Assembly (NCBI GenBank): GCA_011046055.1
Contig: DSBN01000194.1
Coordinates: 1-9,773, forward strand
From: Sediminispirochaeta sp.
GTDB lineage: Bacteria > Spirochaetota > Spirochaetia > DSM-16054 > Sediminispirochaetaceae
Length of the DNA: 9,773 nt
Direction: 5' to 3'
The translations under genes and the position numbers were made by a program. The number at the start of each line of letters is the position of its first letter. Positions within the stretch are counted from its first letter, which is position 1. The notes beneath the pieces are model-generated. The model ran no database searches, was not told the DNA's origin, and saw only the letters and a program-made list of their open reading frames with translations. Positions 1-5,819 of this stretch are shown one piece after another.

Positions 1-9
1 CATACAGGA

Positions 10-15
10 TACAAT
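10..15 (+). promoter_or_regulatory. Possible -10 hexamer for the operon
   Basis: TACAAT matches five of six positions of the bacterial TATAAT box and sits in the most AT-rich stretch of the leader. A matching -35 element would lie left of the window, so the assignment cannot be tested here. If real, transcription would start near base 20, placing the stem-loop at the very 5' end of the mRNA. The match is weak and could be chance. Confidence 0.2.
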
Positions 16-19
16 AATT

Positions 20-53
20 CTCAGGCCGGTTTTCGGGGAACCAATCCCCTGAG
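20..53 (+). promoter_or_regulatory. Imperfect stem-loop in the ygfK leader
   Basis: CTCAGG at 20-25 is perfectly complementary to CCTGAG at 48-53 (6 bp). Inside it, GGTT at 28-31 can pair with AACC at 39-42, leaving a 7-nt loop and an asymmetric internal loop. A competing hairpin, GGGGA (35-39) with TCCCC (45-49), would use part of the same right arm. No run of T follows, so this is not an obvious intrinsic terminator. It matches no riboswitch class I can name. A role in mRNA stability or regulation is only a guess. Confidence 0.25.
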
Positions 54-87
54 CCAGATGCCATAACTAATATCGGAACGCGGAGAG

Positions 88-92
88 AGGAG
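88..92 (+). promoter_or_regulatory. Ribosome binding site of ygfK
   Basis: AGGAG lies 5 nt before the ATG at 98, within a longer purine tract beginning at 82. It supports the start at 98 over the in-frame ATG at 110. The protein then begins MGDTMRPIPF, which agrees with the E. coli YgfK N-terminus as I recall it. Confidence 0.7.
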
Positions 93-97
93 AGAAT

Positions 98-3000
98 ATG
101 GGTGACACGATGAGACCGATTCCTTTCAAGGAAATGTTCAAAAGAATTTTTTGGGAGTACAGCGCGAAGAGGACGATCTTTGGGATCCCGGAAATTCATT
201 TTTTTAAAAAACAGAATAAAAAACGGGTACACGTATTCAACGATTGGTGCGACACCCCGATGGGGCCGGCGGCCGGACCCCACACGCAGATGACGCAGAA
301 CATCGTCGCCGCCTATCTGACCGGCGGCAGGTTTATGGAACTCAAAACCGTCCAAAGGCTGGACAGTCTTGAGATCGATAAACCCTGTATCGACGCCCGC
401 GACGAGGGCTACAACACCGAATGGTCCACCGAGTACAGTCTGGAGAAGGCCTTCGACGACTACGTGAAGGCCTGGTTCATTCTCCACGTACTGGAAGCCC
501 TGTTCGAGACCCGTGTGGATCCGACGGAGCGTTCCTTCCTGTTCAACATGAGCGTGGGCTACGATCTGGAGGGGATCAAGACCGAGAAGATGGACTACTT
601 CATCAAAAGCATGATCGACGCCTCGGATCATCCAAAGTTCAAACAGTACCGCGCCGAACTGAAGGAGCTGATCCGGCAGGAGGGAGCCTCGTGGGGCAAT
701 GGTCTGGGTGAGAAGTTCCACGCTCTGGGCGATGATTTCGTCGACCGAATCTCCCCCCGTATCTCGCCGTCGGTGACTCTGTCGACCATGCACGGCTGTC
801 CGCCGGATGAGCAAGAGGCGATCTGTAGCTATCTGCTCAGCGAAAAAAAGATAGACACCTATCTCAAGCTCAACCCAACCCTGCTGGGCTACGACCGGGT
901 TCGGGAGATACTCGATGGCCTCGGCTACAGCTACCTCCACCTCAGCCGGGAGGCCTTCGGGCACGACCTGAAGTACGCCGACGCGGTGCCGATGCTCGAA
1001 CGTCTGCGTGAGCTGGCCTCCCAGGAGGGCTTGACCTTCGGCGTGAAGCTCTCCAACACCCTCGGTTCGATCAACGACCAGGGGCAGCTGCCGGGCGACG
1101 ATATGTATATGTCCGGTCGGGCCCTGTATCCCTTGACTATCAACTTGGCAGCCCAACTCTCGGAACACTTCGACGGAGAGCTGCCCATCTCCTACGCCGG
1201 CGGAGCCAGTGCGATGAACGTCGAAGCTCTCTTCGCCGCGGGAATAAGGCCGATTACCGTGGCCACCGATCTGCTGAAGCCCGGCGGATACATGAGACTC
1301 AAAGAGATGAGCCTGAAGACCGAAGTCGCTCCGGGATGGAAGGCGCAAAAGGTGGATGTGAAGGCGGTACGGGCCCTGGCCCGACAGGCTCTGGAGGCCA
1401 ATTTTACCAAAAAAAGCTATCGCGGCAGCGACAAAATATTCGTCGACCGACCGCTTCCGATCTTCGACTGTTATATCGCTCCCTGTACCGTGGCTTGCCC
1501 GATCGGACAGGACGTCCCCGAATATATTCGACTGGCCGGGCAGGGACGCTACGACGAGGCGCTGGACGTTATTTACGAGCGCAACGCCCTGCCGAATATC
1601 ACCGGCTACATCTGCGACCACCAGTGTCAGTACAACTGCACCCGACTCGACTACGAGGGAGCGGTGCAGATACGGGAGATGAAGCGGATCGCCGCGGAGA
1701 ACGGCTGGGACCGCTATATTGCCACTCACGGTCCGAGCGAGAAAAAGCGTGAGGGCCGGGTTGCGGTGATCGGTGCCGGGCCGGCGGGACTTTCGGCGGC
1801 CTATTTCTTGGCCCGAGAAGGCTTCGAGGTGACCGTGTTTGAGAAGCACCAGGATGCCGGCGGAGTGGTGAGACACGTGATTCCCCATTTCCGTCTTCCC
1901 GTCGAAGCGATTGAGAAGGACGTGGATTTTATCAAAGCCCATGGGGTGAAGTTCGAGTTCGGCGCCGATCCCAAGCTGACCCGAGACGATCTGCGGAATC
2001 AGGGCTTCACCTATATTTTCCTGGGAGTGGGCGCCGAAAAGGACAACCCCCTGAGAATCGAGGGCGGGACGGATCGAGTGATTCGTTCCCTGGAGTTCCT
2101 GTGGGACTACCGCAATACACCGGAGAAGCTCGATCTCTCCGGCCACGTGGTGGTCGTCGGCGGAGGGAACACCGCCATGGACAGCGCCAGGGCGGCGACC
2201 AAGCTCTCGGGGGTGAAGAAAGTCACCGTTCTCTACCGCCGGGCCTTCGCGCAGATGCCCGCGGATATGGAGGAGTACGAGAACGCCGTGGACGATGGTG
2301 TGGAGTTCAGATTCCTACGGAATCCCGAGTCGATTTCGGAGAAGGGAGCGATGAAAGTCCGGGTCATGGAGCTCGGAGAGCCAGACTCGAGCGGTCGTCC
2401 CCGCCCCGTGGCTACGGAAAAGGTAGAGGAGATGAAGGTCGATCACCTGATCACCGCTATTGGTGAAAAGGTGGATACCGAGGCTCTGGCCGCCTTCGGA
2501 GTACCCCTGGGCGATGATGGGTGGCCCCAGGTAGATCCGGAGACCCTGGAGACGGCGGCGGAGAACGTTTTTCTCGGAGGCGACGCCGAGAGCGGCCCCT
2601 CGACGGTCGTCCGCTGTATCGCCGCCGGACGGAAGGCCGCCGACGCTATCACGAAGAGGGAAGATCCCCACTGGCAGCGTTACAATAGGGTGCCCCGCTT
2701 CAAATCGGAGGAGATCCGGCGGGAAGTACTGCCGCGCAAAGGCGCTATCATCCAGACCAAAAGCGTACGGAGTACCGGTTCCGACGAGCTCTTCGCCCAA
2801 CGCGAGGCCCAGCGCTGTCTGCAGTGTTCGTACATCTGCAACAAGTGCGTCGAGGTCTGTCCGAACCGCGCCAACGTGGTGATTTCGGTGCCTGTTGAGG
2901 CGGGATTCGGCCAGGACGAGCAGATCGTGCACATCGACGCCCTGTGCAACGAGTGCGGCAACTGCGCCACCTTCTGTCCCTGGAACGGCAAGCCCTACAA

Positions 3001-3229
3001 GGACAAGTTCACCGTCTTCAACCTGCGGGAGGACTTCGACAATTCGGAGAACGACGGCTTTCTCATCGAAGGGGAGAGCGCCGTGGTACGGCTCAATGGA
3101 GCGGTACGGAGCCTGCCCCTGAACGAAGAGGGCAGCATCGAGAGCGATGAGCTCGACTCGAGGGTGAGCGCGATGATCGAGACCATCGTCCACAAACACG
3201 CCTACCTGCTGGGCGAGGTCGACCGCTGA
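98..3229 (+). CDS. ygfK: YgfK: multidomain Fe-S flavoprotein oxidoreductase (annotated as putative selenate reductase subunit)
   Basis: A 1043-residue cytoplasmic protein matching E. coli YgfK (about 1030 residues) end to end. Residues ~30-400 form a dihydroorotate/dihydropyrimidine dehydrogenase-like FMN barrel: MGPAAGPHTQ early, STMHGCPP with Cys234, LKLNPTLLGY, then a GGAS...AGIRPITVATD phosphate-site segment. Residues ~455-515 are the cysteine-rich Fe-S domain of GltD-type subunits (Cys458, 463, 467, 506, 510, 514). Residues ~555-860 carry two dinucleotide-binding motifs, GAGPAG at 559-564 (FAD) and GGGNTA at 688-693 (NAD(P)H). The C-terminus has two 4Fe-4S-type motifs (Cys910/914/917/921 and Cys950/953/956/960). 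The parts are those of dihydropyrimidine dehydrogenase in a different order, so reduction or oxidation of a heterocycle using NAD(P)H is inferred. The 'selenate reductase' label is historical; genetics in gut anaerobes points to urate catabolism. No signal peptide is visible. It is the first gene of the operon, with ssnA following 23 nt later. Confidence 0.95.
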   Translation: MGDTMRPIPFKEMFKRIFWEYSAKRTIFGIPEIHFFKKQNKKRVHVFNDWCDTPMGPAAGPHTQMTQNIVAAYLTGGRFMELKTVQRLDSLEIDKPCIDARDEGYNTEWSTEYSLEKAFDDYVKAWFILHVLEALFETRVDPTERSFLFNMSVGYDLEGIKTEKMDYFIKSMIDASDHPKFKQYRAELKELIRQEGASWGNGLGEKFHALGDDFVDRISPRISPSVTLSTMHGCPPDEQEAICSYLLSEKKIDTYLKLNPTLLGYDRVREILDGLGYSYLHLSREAFGHDLKYADAVPMLERLRELASQEGLTFGVKLSNTLGSINDQGQLPGDDMYMSGRALYPLTINLAAQLSEHFDGELPISYAGGASAMNVEALFAAGIRPITVATDLLKPGGYMRLKEMSLKTEVAPGWKAQKVDVKAVRALARQALEANFTKKSYRGSDKIFVDRPLPIFDCYIAPCTVACPIGQDVPEYIRLAGQGRYDEALDVIYERNALPNITGYICDHQCQYNCTRLDYEGAVQIREMKRIAAENGWDRYIATHGPSEKKREGRVAVIGAGPAGLSAAYFLAREGFEVTVFEKHQDAGGVVRHVIPHFRLPVEAIEKDVDFIKAHGVKFEFGADPKLTRDDLRNQGFTYIFLGVGAEKDNPLRIEGGTDRVIRSLEFLWDYRNTPEKLDLSGHVVVVGGGNTAMDSARAATKLSGVKKVTVLYRRAFAQMPADMEEYENAVDDGVEFRFLRNPESISEKGAMKVRVMELGEPDSSGRPRPVATEKVEEMKVDHLITAIGEKVDTEALAAFGVPLGDDGWPQVDPETLETAAENVFLGGDAESGPSTVVRCIAAGRKAADAITKREDPHWQRYNRVPRFKSEEIRREVLPRKGAIIQTKSVRSTGSDELFAQREAQRCLQCSYICNKCVEVCPNRANVVISVPVEAGFGQDEQIVHIDALCNECGNCATFCPWNGKPYKDKFTVFNLREDFDNSENDGFLIEGESAVVRLNGAVRSLPLNEEGSIESDELDSRVSAMIETIVHKHAYLLGEVDR

Positions 3230-3242
3230 ACCTGAAAAAAGA

Positions 3243-3249
3243 AGGAGGA
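3243..3249 (+). promoter_or_regulatory. Strong ribosome binding site of ssnA
   Basis: A near-consensus AAGGAGGAG tract spans the 23-nt gap between the ygfK stop (TGA, 3227-3229) and the ssnA ATG at 3253. No terminator-like hairpin is visible in the gap, which supports co-transcription. Confidence 0.75.
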
Positions 3250-3252
3250 GAT

Positions 3253-4572
3253 ATGATTGTTATAAAAAACACCACCGCCGTGGAGTTCAATCCCCCCTCG
3301 GTTCGCCCAGGGGTAGATATAGTTGTCGACGGCGGCAAGATTCTCGCCGTCGGCCCCAAGGCCGGCGAGGAGTATCAGGGCCAGAAGGTGATCGACGGTT
3401 CGGGGAAGATAGTCTTCCCGGGACTGGTCTGCAGCCATCACCACTACTACTCCGGCCTGGCCCGGGGAATAATGGCCAACGTCGGACCGACGCCGGATTT
3501 TGTATCGGTGCTTCGCAACCTCTGGTGGAAGCTCGACCGCGGTCTGGACGAGGAGACCCTCTACTACTCCTCGATCATCAACTCGATAGAGGCGATCAAG
3601 TCCGGCACCACCGCGGTGATCGACCACCACGCCAGCCCGAACTACATCCGTGGAAGCCTCGGCACGGTCAAACAGAGCTTCGTCGAGACCGGACTGCGGG
3701 GGATGACCTGCTACGAGGTCACCGACCGGAACGGACGGGAAGGTATGCTCGAGGGAATCGAGGAGAACCGCGCCTTTGCCGAAGAGGCGGAACGGGAGAA
3801 ACGGTCCGGAGAACGGCACCTGGTGGAGGCGGCCATTGGCGGACACGCCCCCTTCACCATACCCGACGAGGGTTTGAAGGCCATCGCCGATTTGGTAGAA
3901 AGCAGCGGCCGCGGATTTCACGTCCACGTGGCGGAGGGGAAGTACGACGTCTCCTACTCCCACCTGCATTACAACCGGGATATCATGAGCCGTTTGGATG
4001 ACTTCGGTCTGCTGAACGACAAGTCCCTGTTCGTCCACGGAGTACACCTCTCCGCGGAAGATGTGGAGAAGGTGAACGGAGCCGACGCCTTTCTCATTCA
4101 CAACCCGAAGAGCAACATGAACAACGGCGTCGGCTACAACCATCGTCTGCCGGAGTATCGAAACGTGGCGATCGGCACCGACGGAATCGGCGCCAACATG
4201 TTCGAAGAGTACAAGTTCGCCTTTTTCAAGCATATGGACGCCCACGGCTCTCTCGGTCCCGACGCCTATCTGCAGTACCTCTACAACGGCAACAGGATCT
4301 TGGAGCGCTACTTCGGGGAGCAATTCGGCAAACTCGAGGCCGGCTACAAGGCCGACCTGGTGATCAGCGACTACCAGGCCCCCACTCCTCTGGAAGCGGA
4401 GAACCTGGCCGGACACCTGGCCTTCGGAATCAGTTCCACCGACGTCAGGACGGTGATCATCGACGGGGAGCTGGTCTACGAGGATCGGGAGTTTCCCTTC
4501 GATGCGCGGGAGATATTCCAACAAAGTCAAAACGCAGCGCGCAAGCTGTGGAACAACATAAACAAACTTTAA
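3253..4572 (+). CDS. ssnA: SsnA: amidohydrolase superfamily aminohydrolase
   Basis: A 439-residue cytoplasmic protein matching E. coli SsnA (about 442 residues) over its whole length. It has the guanine deaminase/TRZ-ATZ type of amidohydrolase fold. The N-terminal β-sandwich strand leads into His62-x-His64 of the first metal motif. His225 with Glu228 (HVAE) provides the third ligand and the catalytic acid. His262 (VHGVHLS) and Asp310 (GTDGIG) complete the expected mononuclear metal site. The C-terminal segment returns to the sandwich (LEAGYKADLVISDY). Family knowledge: these enzymes hydrolyse C-N bonds in purine- or pyrimidine-like rings. SsnA's own substrate is unsettled: E. coli ssnA was named for a stationary-phase viability phenotype, and the gene co-occurs with ygfK and selenium-dependent molybdenum hydroxylases. 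Inferred role: hydrolytic ring opening or deamination of a purine intermediate produced by YgfK or the Xdh complex. All metal ligands are present, so it should be active. Confidence 0.95.
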   Translation: MIVIKNTTAVEFNPPSVRPGVDIVVDGGKILAVGPKAGEEYQGQKVIDGSGKIVFPGLVCSHHHYYSGLARGIMANVGPTPDFVSVLRNLWWKLDRGLDEETLYYSSIINSIEAIKSGTTAVIDHHASPNYIRGSLGTVKQSFVETGLRGMTCYEVTDRNGREGMLEGIEENRAFAEEAEREKRSGERHLVEAAIGGHAPFTIPDEGLKAIADLVESSGRGFHVHVAEGKYDVSYSHLHYNRDIMSRLDDFGLLNDKSLFVHGVHLSAEDVEKVNGADAFLIHNPKSNMNNGVGYNHRLPEYRNVAIGTDGIGANMFEEYKFAFFKHMDAHGSLGPDAYLQYLYNGNRILERYFGEQFGKLEAGYKADLVISDYQAPTPLEAENLAGHLAFGISSTDVRTVIIDGELVYEDREFPFDAREIFQQSQNAARKLWNNINKL

Positions 4573-4576
4573 GGAG
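4571..4576 (+). promoter_or_regulatory. Ribosome binding site of ygeY
   Basis: AAGGAG overlaps the last two bases of the ssnA stop codon (TAA, 4570-4572) and lies 9 nt before the ygeY ATG at 4586. This placement supports the chosen start and translational linkage to ssnA. Confidence 0.65.
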
Positions 4577-4585
4577 AAGCAGATA

Positions 4586-5809
4586 ATGACATTGAAAGAG
4601 CAGATTTTACGGAAAGCCCACGAGTACCGGGATTATACCGCCCAAACTCTGTCGGAGATGGTGAAAATAAAATCCTACAGCGGCGACGAGGAGGCGGTCT
4701 GCCAAAAGATCACCGAGATGTGCGAAGAGGCGGGCTTCGACGAAGTCCGGATCGACGGGCTCGGAAGCGTCGTCGCCCGGGTGGGCAATGGTCCGAAAAA
4801 AATAGCCATCGACGCCCATATCGATACCGTTGAGGTGGGAGACCTGGAACAGTGGAGCTTCGACCCCTTCTCCGGGGAGATCAAGGACGGCCTGATCCAC
4901 GGACGCGGTTCCAGCGACCAGAAGGGCGGCGCGGCGTCGATGGTCGCCGCCGGTCGAATTCTCAAGGATCTCGGCTACGACGGTGAGTACAGCGTCTACT
5001 TCACCTTCACGGTGATGGAGGAGGACTGCGACGGGATGTGCTGGAAGTACCTGATTGAGGAGGAAGGGTTCAAACCGGACTTCTTCGTCTCCACCGAGCC
5101 GACCAGCTGCCGGATCTACCGCGGTCACCGCGGTCGAATGGAGATGGTGGTTCGATTGAAGGGAGTCTCCAGCCACGGATCGGCCCCGGAAAGAGGACGG
5201 AGCGCCGCGTACAAGGCCGCCAGAGCCGCACTGGCGATGGAGAAGCTGAACGAGGACCTGCAGCCCGACGAGGGAAACTTTTTGGGCAAAGGCACCATAG
5301 TAGTCTCGCAGATCGATGTGAAGGGGCCCAGCCAGTGCGCCGTTCCCGACCAGGCGATGCTCTACCTCGACCGCCGATTGACCTGGGGAGAGGACAAAGA
5401 CTTGGCCATCTCCCAGGTGAAGAAGTACATCAGCGAGGCTATAGGCGAGAGCCCCGACTCGGTGCTTGTGGAGATGCCGATGTACGAGGAACGGGGCTGG
5501 AAGAACACCGACTACAGCCAGGAGCTCTACTTCCCGACCTGGAAAATTCCCGAAGATCATGAGATAGTACAAACGGGGGTTCGGGCCTACAAGGCACTGT
5601 TTGACAAGGATCCGGTGGTTGACAAATGGACCTTCTCCACCAACGCGGTGGCTACCACCGGACGGCACAAGATTCCCGCCATTGGATTTGGACCGGGAGA
5701 TGAAAATCAAGCTCACGCCCCCAACGAGGTGAACCGGGTGGATGACTTGGAGATCTGCAGCGCCTTTTACGCCATGCTGCCCTACGCCTTAGAGGGCAAA
5801 GAGAGCTGA
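4586..5809 (+). CDS. ygeY: YgeY: M20 family dinuclear metallohydrolase of the purine/selenium cluster
   Basis: A 407-residue cytoplasmic protein matching E. coli YgeY (about 403 residues). The M20 peptidase/deacylase metal site is complete: His78 in DAHIDT (with Asp80), bridging Asp111 in SSDQKGG, the Glu145-Glu146 pair (general base and ligand) in MEEDCDG, Glu171 in STEPT, and His377 near the C-terminus in HAPNE. A lid/dimerisation domain (about residues 185-300) carries the family segments SSHGSAPERG and LDRRLTWGE. M20 enzymes hydrolyse amide, peptide or carbamoyl bonds of small molecules, and annotation pipelines call this subfamily 'selenium metabolism hydrolase'. In current models of anaerobic urate degradation it is placed on ureido-type intermediates leading towards diaminopropionate; that is pathway inference, not visible in the sequence. 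It lies 13 nt after ssnA and 10 nt before xdhA, so it is co-expressed with the molybdenum hydroxylase. Confidence 0.93.
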   Translation: MTLKEQILRKAHEYRDYTAQTLSEMVKIKSYSGDEEAVCQKITEMCEEAGFDEVRIDGLGSVVARVGNGPKKIAIDAHIDTVEVGDLEQWSFDPFSGEIKDGLIHGRGSSDQKGGAASMVAAGRILKDLGYDGEYSVYFTFTVMEEDCDGMCWKYLIEEEGFKPDFFVSTEPTSCRIYRGHRGRMEMVVRLKGVSSHGSAPERGRSAAYKAARAALAMEKLNEDLQPDEGNFLGKGTIVVSQIDVKGPSQCAVPDQAMLYLDRRLTWGEDKDLAISQVKKYISEAIGESPDSVLVEMPMYEERGWKNTDYSQELYFPTWKIPEDHEIVQTGVRAYKALFDKDPVVDKWTFSTNAVATTGRHKIPAIGFGPGDENQAHAPNEVNRVDDLEICSAFYAMLPYALEGKES

Positions 5810-5810
5810 A

Positions 5811-5815
5811 GGAGG
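5811..5815 (+). promoter_or_regulatory. Ribosome binding site of xdhA
   Basis: GGAGG sits 4 nt before the ATG at 5820 and immediately after the ygeY stop (TGA, 5807-5809). It fixes the xdhA start, giving an N-terminus (ISTPIRRVDAKDKTSG) that begins where the family's conserved segment begins. Confidence 0.65.
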
Positions 5816-5819
5816 CTGA

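Larger units (their letters stand above)
1..97 (+). other. Leader region upstream of ygfK, possibly with the 3' end of an upstream gene
   Basis: No complete gene lies here. Two frames are open from the left edge. Frame 1 runs to a TAA at 64-66 and would end in ...NPLSQMP. Frame 2 runs to a TGA at 50-52 and would end in ...VFGEPIP. Either could be the last residues of an upstream gene, and with so few codons I cannot choose between them or exclude a purely non-coding leader. The segment is more AT-rich than the genes that follow. It contains a stem-loop (20-53), a weak -10-like hexamer and the ygfK ribosome binding site. Confidence 0.4.

Noticed and set aside
2813..2990. Cysteine-rich C-terminus of YgfK considered as a separate ferredoxin gene
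   Set aside because: The frame is continuous with the upstream domains, there is no internal start with a ribosome binding site, and known YgfK proteins carry the same tail.
3202..4530. A 442-codon minus-strand frame opposite ssnA (similar ones lie opposite ygfK and ygeY)
   Set aside because: These are antisense shadows of well-identified genes, with no family motifs and no convincing ribosome binding site.
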